Below are positions 35,557 through 44,262 of a stretch of 64,000 bases of DNA, piece by piece. The notes beneath the pieces are model-generated. The model had not been told where the DNA came from, ran no database searches, and worked only from the letters and a program-made list of their open reading frames with translations. The translations under genes and the position numbers were made by a program. Origin of the DNA: Sphingobacteriia bacterium (GTDB lineage Bacteria > Bacteroidota > Bacteroidia > Bacteroidales > UBA7960); NCBI GenBank assembly GCA_011390575.1, contig JAABSE010000003.1, positions 1 through 64,000 of the forward strand, read 5' to 3'. Position 1 is the first letter of the stretch, and every line of letters starts with the position of its first letter.

Positions 35557-35844
35557 TTCAACTTTTTGATTAATTATCAAAACATACGTTAACCCCAGGT
35601 TTTAGCATGAACAATTATTTGTATATTTAAATAACAGAAAAGATTAAACAAAAAAAAGCCGATTTCCCTGCTATTAAAGCATTTCAATTCGCAATTATAT
35701 TCCACTAACCAACGCTCTTTCCACACCAAACGACGTATTTAAGAAACCTGCCCTGTTAAAATATTACAAAAGGCTTGACTTTCGACTTTTTCTGTTTAAC
35801 TTTACATTAAATTAATTAAACAGCAAACTTTAAAATCTACAGAT
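35557..35844 (+). promoter_or_regulatory. ECF sigma gene upstream region, promoter candidate 35775-35804
   Basis: TTGACT (35775-35780) and TAACTTTA (35797-35804) form a near-consensus promoter about 40 bases before the ECF gene. It is the natural place for the adjacent CarH-like repressor to bind, but I cannot define an operator. No gene is seen in the remainder. Confidence 0.4.
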
Positions 35845-36345
35845 ATGACAGCAATAGAATTTAATCACAAATTACTCGGACTTCAGAAAAACCTGAAATA
35901 TTTCGCTTACACGTTAACTTCTAACTATGACGATGCTCAGGATCTTGTTCAGGAAACCTTCGTTAAGGCCTTAACAAACCGTGACAAGTTTACCGCTGAC
36001 ACCAATCTTAAGGCATGGACATTTACCATTATGAAAAATACTTTCATCAATAACTATCGTCAAAACATCAGAAACAATACGATTCTTGACAAAACAGATG
36101 ATTTGTATTACCTGAACCTGTCCAAAGAAAGTAACCTGGGTCTTCCCGATTCAAATTACAGGGTGAAAGAAATTCAGAAGGAGATAGCCAAAGTGGATAA
36201 AGACCAGCGCAAACCTTTCGAGATGTACAATGCAGGCTATAAGTATAAAGAAATTGCTGATAAGCTGAATTTGTCCATTGGAACCGTAAAGAGCCGCATA
36301 TTCTTTACCCGTAAAAAACTGATGGAAGCTCTCAAGGACAATTAA
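35845..36345 (+). CDS. ECF-type RNA polymerase sigma factor
   Basis: 166 residues. Sigma-2 region with YDDAQDLVQETFVKAL and LKAWTFTIMKNTFINNYR (about 10-75); sigma-4 helix-turn-helix YKYKEIADKLNLSIGTVKSRIFFTRKKL (about 130-158). No anti-sigma gene is adjacent, which fits control by other means. The preceding CarH-like gene suggests light/B12 control, as for the LitR-LitS pair in Streptomyces (inference). Terminator at 36368. Confidence 0.9.
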   Translation: MTAIEFNHKLLGLQKNLKYFAYTLTSNYDDAQDLVQETFVKALTNRDKFTADTNLKAWTFTIMKNTFINNYRQNIRNNTILDKTDDLYYLNLSKESNLGLPDSNYRVKEIQKEIAKVDKDQRKPFEMYNAGYKYKEIADKLNLSIGTVKSRIFFTRKKLMEALKDN

Positions 36346-36367
36346 TCCCTATATATTTCCCGTGTTC

Positions 36368-36402
36368 AACCCCTGTTGTTTCTCTCAACAGGGGTTTTTT
36401 AG
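36368..36402 (+). terminator. Terminator after the ECF sigma gene
   Basis: Perfect 11-bp stem (AACCCCTGTTG / CAACAGGGGTT), 7-base loop, six T. Confidence 0.9.
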
Positions 36403-36417
36403 TTGTGGGGCTTTTGC

Positions 36418-36425
36418 TAACTTTG
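36418..36425 (+). promoter_or_regulatory. Candidate -7 box for lysC
   Basis: TAACTTTG matches TAnnTTTG, about 100 bases before the aspartate kinase start. Confidence 0.45.
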
Positions 36426-36525
36426 CTATGAACCTGGCAAACTGGTTCTATGATTTGGTTTGCCAATGAATTAAAGTTTACAATCATCATAAATTCCAAT
36501 CAACTTATAATAATCCTCAATAGCA

Positions 36526-37842
36526 ATGAAAGTATACAAGTTTGGTGGAGCTTCAGTAAAGAATGCCGATGCCGTGAGAAATGTTGCGGCCATTATCAAC
36601 AGCCATAATGCAGGTCCTTTGACCGTTGTTGTTTCGGCCATGGATAAAACCACCAATATGCTTGAAAAGCTGACCGGAACCTATTTTAGTGGCGAACTTG
36701 AGGTAGCAAAAACGATCCTTGATGAGGTGAAGAATTTCCATCTGGCTATTGCTTCGGAGCTCTTTACCCGAAAAAATCACACCATCTTTGATATCATCGA
36801 AAGGACATTTTATCATTTATACTACTACATCAGAGAAACACCCGGAAAAAACTACAATTACGAATACGACAGGATAGTTTCTACCGGTGAAATGATTTCC
36901 ACCCAGATTGTATCAGAATACCTTCACCAGACAGGTGTTCACAATCGCTGGTTTAATGCCAGGGACCTCATAATTACCGACTCCAATTACAGGGATGCAG
37001 GGGTTGACTGGCTGAAAACCGAAAAGGCCGTGAAATCAAAAATCCTTGGATGGTTTAAAAAGCCAAACCAAAAGCCACGCCCGGTGGCCATAACTCAGGG
37101 CTTTGTAGGAGGCACTACCCAGGGTTTTGTTACCACCCTGGGACGTGAAGGGTCCGATTATTCGGCAGCCATTCTGGCCTATACACTTGGGGCAGAAGAA
37201 GTAGTTATTTGGAAGGATGTATCAGGGTTGTTGAATGCGGATCCCAAAAAGCTGAACAATACCATTCTATTGCAAAACATCTCCTACCAGGAAGCCATTG
37301 AACTGGCCTATTACGGTGCCACAGTAATTCACCCCAAAACGCTGAAACCTCTGCTGAAAAAGAATATTCCTCTGAAAGTTAAGTCCTTTTACCATCCGGA
37401 ACAGGAGGGCAGTGTTATCAACAAAGAATACCTTAATGACAACAGTTATGCATCTTATATTTTCAAATCCAACCAGATGTTGTTGTCAATATTTCCGAAA
37501 GACTTCAGTTTTATCGCCGAAGTAAATCTTTCAAGAATCTTTTCTGAATTTGCCAGGCAAGGCATTAAAATCAATCTGATGCAAAATTCTGCACTCAGCT
37601 TTTCAGTGTGTTTTGATGAGGACAAAATCAAGACTCCTCCCCTGCTCAAGAACCTGAAAAAGATCTATCATGTAAAGTATAACACCGGAGTAGAACTTAT
37701 CACCATACGACATTACGAAAAGGCGAATCTTGAAGAGATTCTGCAGGGGAAAGATATTTTGATGGAACAGAAAAGCAGAACGACCCTGCAGTGGGTAGTG
37801 AAAAGCAAACGTGATGAAGTAGTTGCAGCTGAGGGTTTATGA
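36526..37842 (+). CDS. lysC: Aspartate kinase
   Basis: Phosphorylates aspartate, the first step to lysine, threonine, methionine and diaminopimelate. 438 residues. Amino-acid-kinase domain: KVYKFGGASVKNADAV at the N terminus, VVVSAMDKTTN, then TTLGREGSDYSAAILAY and VIWKDVSGLLNADPKK. A C-terminal ACT-type regulatory region runs from about 330 to 425. A monofunctional enzyme, no homoserine dehydrogenase fused. It converges with the LysM gene. Confidence 0.93.
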   Translation: MKVYKFGGASVKNADAVRNVAAIINSHNAGPLTVVVSAMDKTTNMLEKLTGTYFSGELEVAKTILDEVKNFHLAIASELFTRKNHTIFDIIERTFYHLYYYIRETPGKNYNYEYDRIVSTGEMISTQIVSEYLHQTGVHNRWFNARDLIITDSNYRDAGVDWLKTEKAVKSKILGWFKKPNQKPRPVAITQGFVGGTTQGFVTTLGREGSDYSAAILAYTLGAEEVVIWKDVSGLLNADPKKLNNTILLQNISYQEAIELAYYGATVIHPKTLKPLLKKNIPLKVKSFYHPEQEGSVINKEYLNDNSYASYIFKSNQMLLSIFPKDFSFIAEVNLSRIFSEFARQGIKINLMQNSALSFSVCFDEDKIKTPPLLKNLKKIYHVKYNTGVELITIRHYEKANLEEILQGKDILMEQKSRTTLQWVVKSKRDEVVAAEGL

Positions 37843-37863
37843 GCCGGAATTGTTTGCCTTGAG

Positions 37864-39216
37864 TTACAAATTTTCCGATTCGAAAGCATCGATAAAATCC
37901 TGGTTGGCATTCTCACAACGTGAACCTGTCTTCTCCAGACTAAACTCACGATAGAATTCAGGATTATGCTCTGCTTTGGCTGAATACAAAAGTGGGATGT
38001 AAATCCTGCTGCCAGCTACAGGATTATCTTCGCTGTCAAATTTGCCCTCATTTAAGGGATGATTCCTGATAAACCAGGAGCACACTCCATACTGAGAATA
38101 GATCCTGCTCCAGTTATCTCCGCTCTTTACCGTATAAACAGCATCATCGGGTATTTGGGCACTTGAGGGGTTAGCAACTTCTTCTTCGGGGGTTATCACC
38201 TCTGCAGCAGTGCTATCATCTGCTGCCACCACAGTGTCCGCAGTGCGGCGTACAGGAGGCATAGGATCACGGATAAACAAATCGTAAAACATATAGGCAA
38301 TCAGCAATACTGCAATCGCTACCAGAACATATTTTACAGGAGAATCCTGGAGCCTTTCCCTATATTCGTTTAGCAGAGAAGGCTTTTGTTCCTCATTGTG
38401 TTCTTTATCTTTTGCAGGAAATTTCTTTTTAGTTGCCCTGCTTTTCTTAAGAATAAGGGGAACAAACTTCCTTTCTGTGTGGTCGAGATTATAAAAAGAA
38501 ATCAGCTGAAGGCTGATATTCTCATCGCCCGACGCAATGCTTGCCATATCAACAAACCGATACACCTTGGTCTGAACAGGCATGGGATCGGTAAGGATTT
38601 TCTGAATACTCTTTTCAACAACACTTTCATAAAATCCCTTGCTGCACATGAGCAACATATCATCATTAACCGGAACCAAAGGTTCAGCGTTAACCATGGG
38701 CTCTATATCCCGGTTTTTCCCAAGCAGAACCAGGTTGCCTGATTTCTCTGATTCACCTCCCGATGGCTGTTGTTCATCATCTGACTCCACCACCTCTCCC
38801 CTCGAAACAAGCACGGGTCGTTTACCATTAAAATAAAAAACGGAAAGTTCTCCCAGGGTAGCATAGAAAACTTTGTTATCGCGAATTAAAACACAGGCAC
38901 AATGCACATAAGCGTGTTCATATCCGGGATTCTTTCTGCCATATTCGAAAATAAAACCATTGGTATATATCAGGGCATTGCGCAGGGCAGCCGTGGGATT
39001 CTCAACAAACTCATTTTCAAGATAATATTTAAGCCGCTCAGAGGCAAGAGCAGCAGGGCTGACTTCAAGAGTATGATCACTGCTGTCCTGGCAGAGGATA
39101 AAAACATTTCCATTGACACAATCAAAGTAGGTCAGCTCGTCGGTATTTGTATTTTTCGCGTTGCCTTTTTCACTATGATTTGCAAATTCAAAGTTTTTCA
39201 GTTTCCTGTTTGCCAT
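37864..39216 (-). CDS. Transmembrane protein: degenerate PP2C-like domain fused to LysM
   Basis: 450 residues. Residues 28-245 follow the PP2C phosphatase pattern: a VFILCQDSS strand, AASERL-like helix, PTAALRNALIYTNGFIF, a LGELSVFYFNG strand, DDMLLMCSKGF (for D..L.CSDG) and DENISLQLISF (for DN-T). The metal-binding residues are missing: no GMGG, GELS for GDSR, SKG for SDG, EN for DN. It should not be an active phosphatase. A basic linker is followed by one membrane helix (294-314), an acidic Thr-rich stretch and a periplasmic LysM domain (360-410, YTVKSGDNWSRIYSQYG). The topology suggests a peptidoglycan sensor or anchor with a cytoplasmic pseudo-phosphatase. It lies 114 bases downstream of rsmA and has its own -7 box candidate. 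Confidence 0.72.
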   Translation of the reverse strand: MANRKLKNFEFANHSEKGNAKNTNTDELTYFDCVNGNVFILCQDSSDHTLEVSPAALASERLKYYLENEFVENPTAALRNALIYTNGFIFEYGRKNPGYEHAYVHCACVLIRDNKVFYATLGELSVFYFNGKRPVLVSRGEVVESDDEQQPSGGESEKSGNLVLLGKNRDIEPMVNAEPLVPVNDDMLLMCSKGFYESVVEKSIQKILTDPMPVQTKVYRFVDMASIASGDENISLQLISFYNLDHTERKFVPLILKKSRATKKKFPAKDKEHNEEQKPSLLNEYRERLQDSPVKYVLVAIAVLLIAYMFYDLFIRDPMPPVRRTADTVVAADDSTAAEVITPEEEVANPSSAQIPDDAVYTVKSGDNWSRIYSQYGVCSWFIRNHPLNEGKFDSEDNPVAGSRIYIPLLYSAKAEHNPEFYREFSLEKTGSRCENANQDFIDAFESENL

Positions 39217-39279
39217 AAATTAAATCCTTGAGAACCTTTGTTTGGTCATAAATACTCCGTAAACTGCCCGTATTTTGCA

Positions 39280-39287
39280 CAAAAGTA
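39280..39287 (-). promoter_or_regulatory. Candidate -7 box for the PP2C-like/LysM gene
   Basis: Minus-strand TACTTTTG matches TAnnTTTG about 65 bases upstream of the start codon. Confidence 0.4.
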
Positions 39288-39330
39288 ACAAATTAAAATC
39301 GGTGTTACCTATAAAAAAAAGTAAAAGATG

Positions 39331-40110
39331 CTACAGTTTTGAAGCACGGGTAATGGCAACAAATTCATCAACGCTAAGTTCTTCGGCTCTTTTGCCCGGA
39401 AGGGAAGCAACATCAGCCATTTCCCAGTCGATCTGCATGGGTTTTAAAGAGTTGCGCAAGGTTTTGCGTCGTTGGTTAAAGGCAGTTTTCACCACAGCAA
39501 AAAATCTTTTTTCATCGCAATCCAATTGCTCTCTCTGATTTCGCTTAAAGCGAATAACGGCTGATTTGACTTTAGGGGGAGGATTAAAAACATGTTCATC
39601 AACCTGGAAAAGATACTCCACATCATAAAAGGCCTGGCACAAAATACTCAGAATACCACCTACCTTTCCACCCGGACCTGACACAATGCGCATAGCCACC
39701 TCTTTTTGAAACATCCCCACCATTTCGGGAACCAGATTCCGGTATTCAAGAATTTTGAATAATATCTGCGAGGATATATTGTAGGGAAAGTTTCCAATGA
39801 TTCCTACTTTCTGGCCGTTAAACAACTCCTGAATATTGGTTTTTAAAAAATCCTGCTCAAGAATCCTGTCCATGGAGTCCGGAAAATACTTATGAAGATA
39901 GGCAATGGAATCGGTGTCCACATCCATTCCCCACCATGCAAACTGTGTATTTGGGATAAGGTAGCCGGAAAGCACCCCGGTACCCGGGCCGATTTCAAGA
40001 ATTATCTCATAATTTCCATGCCCCTGAAGGCTGTCAACAATACGTTTGGCGATGCCTTCATCGCGCAGAAAGTGTTGACCAAGGTGCTTTTTGGGTTTTA
40101 CTGTATTCAC
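39331..40110 (-). CDS. rsmA: 16S rRNA (adenine1518/1519-N6) dimethyltransferase
   Basis: KsgA-type enzyme that dimethylates two adenines near the 3' end of 16S rRNA. 259 residues with a GTG start (MNTVKPKKHLGQHFL), preceded by a purine-rich GAAGAA. SAM site EIGPGTGVLSGYL; catalytic NFPYNISS; C-terminal FKRNQREQLDCDE and RRKTLRNSL. It begins 4 bases past the TPR-protein stop, in a row serS / TPR / rsmA. Confidence 0.95.
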   Translation of the reverse strand: MNTVKPKKHLGQHFLRDEGIAKRIVDSLQGHGNYEIILEIGPGTGVLSGYLIPNTQFAWWGMDVDTDSIAYLHKYFPDSMDRILEQDFLKTNIQELFNGQKVGIIGNFPYNISSQILFKILEYRNLVPEMVGMFQKEVAMRIVSGPGGKVGGILSILCQAFYDVEYLFQVDEHVFNPPPKVKSAVIRFKRNQREQLDCDEKRFFAVVKTAFNQRRKTLRNSLKPMQIDWEMADVASLPGKRAEELSVDEFVAITRASKL

Positions 40111-40114
40111 TTCT

Positions 40115-41971
40115 TCAAAGTCCGTAAAAAAACATTTCTTCTATTGATAAATCTCCCCGCAGGTATCTGAAACGATTTCTGGCATCAGCATTTCTGAGAC
40201 TTCCGGGGTATTGGGTCATAATCTCAGTATACAATTCCATGGCTGTTTCTTTGTCTTCAAACACTCTTTCCTGCAGAAGTGCCCTTTTGAAAAGAGCCTC
40301 GGCAGCATGCAATCCGAGGGGGTAGCCGGACACAACGGAAGCCAGTACCTCGTCAGCCAACTGATATTTTCCGGTTCGAATCAGGATATCAGCGCGCGAC
40401 ATCATAACATCATCAAGAATCTGATGGGAAGGAAATTGTTGCTCCAGGGTGTCTAATACTGCCAGGGCAAGGTCAAACTGGTTCATAAAGGTATGCATCT
40501 CAGCCCGCGCATACATTATCAGGGGTTTGGAGGTGTCGCCATCCTGCTCAAGATTATCCTGAATGAGCAACGAGAGCGACATAGCATCATTGGCCATCAT
40601 CCTTGAGGTTGCAGACTTCAACACATCGAGCTGAGCCTTGGCCCACTTAAATTCGCCCATATAAAAAGAAAGCCTTGCATTTTTATACCTTGCTTCGTGC
40701 GCCAGGGGGTCATCGCGAAAAGATTTATCTACCCGGGCATACAACAAATGGGCATCCCAGAGTTCACCTTTGAGCAGCAATATATCGGCAAGTTCAACAC
40801 GGCATTCTCCTCTAACACGGTTGGACACATTAGGTAAGTCAATAATATTTTGTAACAATTCAGAGGCTTCCTCTGTATTGTCAAGGTAGAAAGCCTTCAA
40901 ATTGGCCAGATTTCGTACCAGAGAAACTGTCTGAGGCCTCAGACCTATTTGCTCAATTGTGCTTTCGTACTCTGCTTCCACATCACGCAAGAGCCCGTAA
41001 TCAATCTCAAAGCCTGAGGTGGCCTGGTTGTATTTCACATTGAGCAGCCCTACTTTTGCTTCAAGGTAATAGGGGTTCAAATCACCGAGGCTGATTACAT
41101 ATTCATAACTTTGCCTGGCAACGGCAAACTGATTGTTGGACGCACTCAAAGCAGCAATATCCATTACAAGTCTCCCTTCCTGATCCAATCTTCGGTCAAG
41201 GGCGCGTGCCTGCATGAAGGCCAGTTCAAAATCTTTTTGCTGGATAGAATGCCAGATAAGAAGTTCGGCATAAAGAGTTTGCGAAGGATTGCGCTGCGAA
41301 CCCTGAAGAAGAACTCTGCGCAAGGCATCACTTTTGACCAGGTCCGGATCATCGTTTACCGCATCCTGCAGCAAACCCTGCACCTGTTCCATGTATGATT
41401 CGTCGATTATTACCAACTCAACATACTCGCTCATCATGTTTGAATAATCGCCTTTTTGTTCGTAAATCGAGGCTATCTGCAGGTTGAAAGGGTAGGCATC
41501 TCCCAGCATTTCCCGACCCTTAAGATAAGTCTCAAGGGCATAATCAGCAAAATCCCTGAACAAAAAAGCATTGGCCAAATCGGTTACAGAAGGAGGATGA
41601 TTGGGAAGGTCTTTGATGAGTCCTTCCAGCTGTCTTCGGGCTTTGCGCGAATCCCCGGAGCGGGTATAAACATAACCCAGATCAACTTCGAAGCGGGCCC
41701 TCCCGGGATTGTCGCTGATCTGGCTCCTGACCACCTTTTGGGCATCGCGATATTCTTCCAGTTCAAGAAGACATTGCAGATAATTGTTGTATATAACCGG
41801 CCCCTGATCTTTTTCAAATAACTCTTCATACAAAATCACAGCCTTCTCGTAGTTGCCTTCACTCATCAACTGAGCTGCAAGCTGTTCATCAGAAGACTGC
41901 TGATCCTGAGCATGCAATGACAGGGAAAACAGAACAAAAAAAGAAAGAATTATATGATGTATAAACTTCAT
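40115..41971 (-). CDS. Exported TPR protein
   Basis: 618 residues from the ATG at 41971 (MKFIHHIILSFFVLF), which gives a signal peptide ending near LHAQ; an upstream start at 42019 adds 16 residues. The mature protein is TPR-rich from residue 25 (GNYEKAVILYEELFEKDQ) to the C terminus (DKETAMELYTEIMTQYPGSLRNADARNRFR). Probably a periplasmic scaffold. It sits between serS and rsmA on the same strand, 68 bases after the serS stop. No specific function can be given. Confidence 0.82.
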   Translation of the reverse strand: MKFIHHIILSFFVLFSLSLHAQDQQSSDEQLAAQLMSEGNYEKAVILYEELFEKDQGPVIYNNYLQCLLELEEYRDAQKVVRSQISDNPGRARFEVDLGYVYTRSGDSRKARRQLEGLIKDLPNHPPSVTDLANAFLFRDFADYALETYLKGREMLGDAYPFNLQIASIYEQKGDYSNMMSEYVELVIIDESYMEQVQGLLQDAVNDDPDLVKSDALRRVLLQGSQRNPSQTLYAELLIWHSIQQKDFELAFMQARALDRRLDQEGRLVMDIAALSASNNQFAVARQSYEYVISLGDLNPYYLEAKVGLLNVKYNQATSGFEIDYGLLRDVEAEYESTIEQIGLRPQTVSLVRNLANLKAFYLDNTEEASELLQNIIDLPNVSNRVRGECRVELADILLLKGELWDAHLLYARVDKSFRDDPLAHEARYKNARLSFYMGEFKWAKAQLDVLKSATSRMMANDAMSLSLLIQDNLEQDGDTSKPLIMYARAEMHTFMNQFDLALAVLDTLEQQFPSHQILDDVMMSRADILIRTGKYQLADEVLASVVSGYPLGLHAAEALFKRALLQERVFEDKETAMELYTEIMTQYPGSLRNADARNRFRYLRGDLSIEEMFFYGL

Positions 41972-42039
41972 CTGACATGGGTTTAATAACAAAAGTAAGA
42001 ACGAAAACCCCGAAGGCAATGTTTTGCCCCCTTCAGAGT

Positions 42040-43311
42040 TTAACTAATATTGTCAAAGCCGGTATAGGGAATCAGGACTTCAGGAATACGAATACCTCCT
42101 TCATGCTGGTTATTCTCCAGCAAGGCGGCGAGTATACGTGGCAAAGCAAGTGCACTTCCATTAAGCGTGTGTGCCAAAACCGTTTTGCCTTCCTTGTCTT
42201 TATACCTGAGTTTCATCCGGTTCGACTGAAAGGTTTCAAAATTGGAAACGGAGCTGACTTCGAGCCATCTTTTCTGGGCTGCTGAAAATACTTCCATATC
42301 ATAAGTTAGAGCGCTGGCAAAGCTAACATCTCCGCCACACAGCCTTAATACTCTGAATGGCAATTCGAGCTTGCGCAAGAGACCTGTAACATAGGAGCGC
42401 ATTTCCTCAAGCGTTTCATAACTTTTATCTGCTTTGGTAACCTGCACAATCTCTACCTTATCGAACTGGTGCAACCTGTTGAGCCCTCTGACATCCTTAC
42501 CGTATGAACCGGCCTCTCTCCGGAAGCAGGCAGAATAGGCAGTGCTCTTGATGGGCAATTGTGATTCTTGCAGAATGGTATCTCTGAAAAGATTGGTAAC
42601 CGGTACTTCTGCGGTGGGGATCATGTATAAATTATCTATTGTCATATGATACATTTGCCCGTCCTTGTCTGGCAACTGGCCGGTAGCATATGCAGAGGCC
42701 TCATTAACCATTAAAGGCACCTGGTATTCAGTATAGCCCTCCTTGATGGCTTCATCAAGGAAAAAACTGATGAGGGCACGCTGCAATTTTGCTCCTTTGC
42801 CCTTATAAACGGGAAAACCGGCACCGGCAATTTTGGTTCCCAGTTCGAAGTCAATGATATCGTATTTTGAGCACAAATCCCAATGCGCTGATACCTCTCC
42901 TTCCAATTCGGGAATATCGCCTTCCTGCCCCACTACCTCATTATCTTCAGGTGTTTTTCCGGGGGGTACACTTTCATGCGGCAGGTTGGGTAATAATACC
43001 AGCAAACTTTCCTGCTCACTTTCAAGCTGTGTAAGTTTATCCTGAAGCTCTTTGGTAAGAACTTTATATTTTGCCGTTTCTTCTCTTAACTGGTTGGCCT
43101 TATCCTGCTGACCAGACTTAAACAACTCCCCTATCTCCCGGGCTTTCGACTTGCTTTCAGCAAGGGTGTCATCCAGCTGCTTCTGGGTAGAACGGCGCTT
43201 TACATCGACATCCAATATACGTTCTACAATACTTTCTGCATCGAAATTCTTCTTTTTAAGTGTTTCGATAACCTTTTGTTTGTCTTCTCGGATTACATGA
43301 ATCTGTAACAT
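42040..43311 (-). CDS. serS: Seryl-tRNA synthetase
   Basis: Charges tRNA-Ser. 423 residues: an N-terminal coiled-coil arm (about 25-105, with the ELQDKLTQLESEQESLL heptads), then the class-II core with motif 2 CFRREAGSYGKDVRGLNRLHQF and motif 3 TLNGSALALPRILAALLEN. A minus-strand TATCTTTG box at 43353-43360 is a likely promoter. First gene of the serS / TPR / rsmA row. Confidence 0.97.
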   Translation of the reverse strand: MLQIHVIREDKQKVIETLKKKNFDAESIVERILDVDVKRRSTQKQLDDTLAESKSKAREIGELFKSGQQDKANQLREETAKYKVLTKELQDKLTQLESEQESLLVLLPNLPHESVPPGKTPEDNEVVGQEGDIPELEGEVSAHWDLCSKYDIIDFELGTKIAGAGFPVYKGKGAKLQRALISFFLDEAIKEGYTEYQVPLMVNEASAYATGQLPDKDGQMYHMTIDNLYMIPTAEVPVTNLFRDTILQESQLPIKSTAYSACFRREAGSYGKDVRGLNRLHQFDKVEIVQVTKADKSYETLEEMRSYVTGLLRKLELPFRVLRLCGGDVSFASALTYDMEVFSAAQKRWLEVSSVSNFETFQSNRMKLRYKDKEGKTVLAHTLNGSALALPRILAALLENNQHEGGIRIPEVLIPYTGFDNIS

Positions 43312-43352
43312 AAACCATTTTTTTTAATAGATAACATTCATTAAAAACCTTG

Positions 43353-43360
43353 CAAAGATA
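43353..43360 (-). promoter_or_regulatory. Candidate -7 box for serS
   Basis: Minus-strand TATCTTTG (TAnnTTTG) about 42 bases ahead of the start codon. Confidence 0.45.
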
Positions 43361-43410
43361 CGGAAGGATTGTTGTTTGTGGGATAAAAAATGCTGTATAA
43401 ACAATGTATA

Positions 43411-43446
43411 AACCAAAAAACCCGCTAAAAGCGGGTTTTATTTTTT
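43411..43446 (-). terminator. Terminator after rplU-rpmA
   Basis: AAAACCCGCT / AGCGGGTTTT stem with an AAA (TTT) loop and a T run on the minus strand; T residues on the other side too. Confidence 0.88.
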
Positions 43447-43473
43447 CAGTAGAGAAAACTTTGTTACGCGCTG

Positions 43474-43737
43474 TTATGCCTGAGCAAGCGGCTCAACAGA
43501 AACAAAAGATTTTCCTTCAGCTTTTTTCTTGAATACCACAGTTCCTTCAATCAATGCAAACAGGGTATGATCTTTACCCATTCCTACATTGTTGCCGGGG
43601 TTATGCCTGGTACCTCTTTGTCTTACGATGATATTGCCGGCTTTGGCGTATTGTCCGCCAAAAAGTTTAACGCCAAGTCGTTTGCTTTCCGACTCTCTTC
43701 CGTTGCGTGAACTACCGACTCCTTTCTTATGTGCCAT
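43474..43737 (-). CDS. rpmA: 50S ribosomal protein L27
   Basis: 87 residues; [24 protein letters not shown] is the L27 start, with [21 protein letters not shown] following. It lacks an N-terminal cleaved extension. Second gene of rplU-rpmA, 35 bases after rplU. Confidence 0.97.
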   Translation of the reverse strand: MAHKKGVGSSRNGRESESKRLGVKLFGGQYAKAGNIIVRQRGTRHNPGNNVGMGKDHTLFALIEGTVVFKKKAEGKSFVSVEPLAQA

Positions 43738-43772
43738 AATATTTTAAATTTTTGGGATGAGCAAAAAAATTC

Positions 43773-44084
43773 TTATCCAACGAATTCTTCAATCTGGATT
43801 TGAGTCATCGGCTGTCTGTGGCCGTTCATCTTCTGGTATCCTTTTCTTCTTTTCTTTTTAAAAACCAATATTTTATCAGCTTTTACGTGTGCCAGCACTT
43901 TAGCTTTTACTTTGGCACCGTCTACAACAGGAGCGCCTACATCGATTGTGTTACCATCAGCTCTCAGAAGGACCTGGTCGAATTCTACTTCGGCACCTTC
44001 TTCTGCAGCCAGACGGTTAACATAAATCTTCTGGTCTTTTTTAATTTTGAATTGCTGTCCTGCTATTTCTACAATTGCGTACAT
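43773..44084 (-). CDS. rplU: 50S ribosomal protein L21
   Basis: 103 residues; MYAIVEIAGQQFKIKKDQKIYVNRL, the L21 opening, and KKRRKGYQKMNGHRQPMTQIQIEEF near the C terminus. It leads the rplU-rpmA operon, with a clear -7 box at 44129-44136. Confidence 0.97.
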   Translation of the reverse strand: MYAIVEIAGQQFKIKKDQKIYVNRLAAEEGAEVEFDQVLLRADGNTIDVGAPVVDGAKVKAKVLAHVKADKILVFKKKRRKGYQKMNGHRQPMTQIQIEEFVG

Positions 44085-44128
44085 GTTTACAGCTTGTTTA
44101 AATGAATTATACAGAATAAATTGGGGTG

Positions 44129-44136
44129 CAAAGGTA
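44129..44136 (-). promoter_or_regulatory. -7 box for rplU-rpmA
   Basis: Minus-strand TACCTTTG followed by CACCCC, nearly identical to the rpsF -7 region (TACCTTTGCACTCC). Confidence 0.6.
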
Positions 44137-44262
44137 AGAATATTTTATTTACTTCCCAATACCCCTTGAAAAATTTTGCGCGCATCTTCATCATTTTTTC
44201 TATTGCATAATATTTGAAACCGTGTACACCATTTCATAAAATGTCTGCTGACAGAATTCCCG

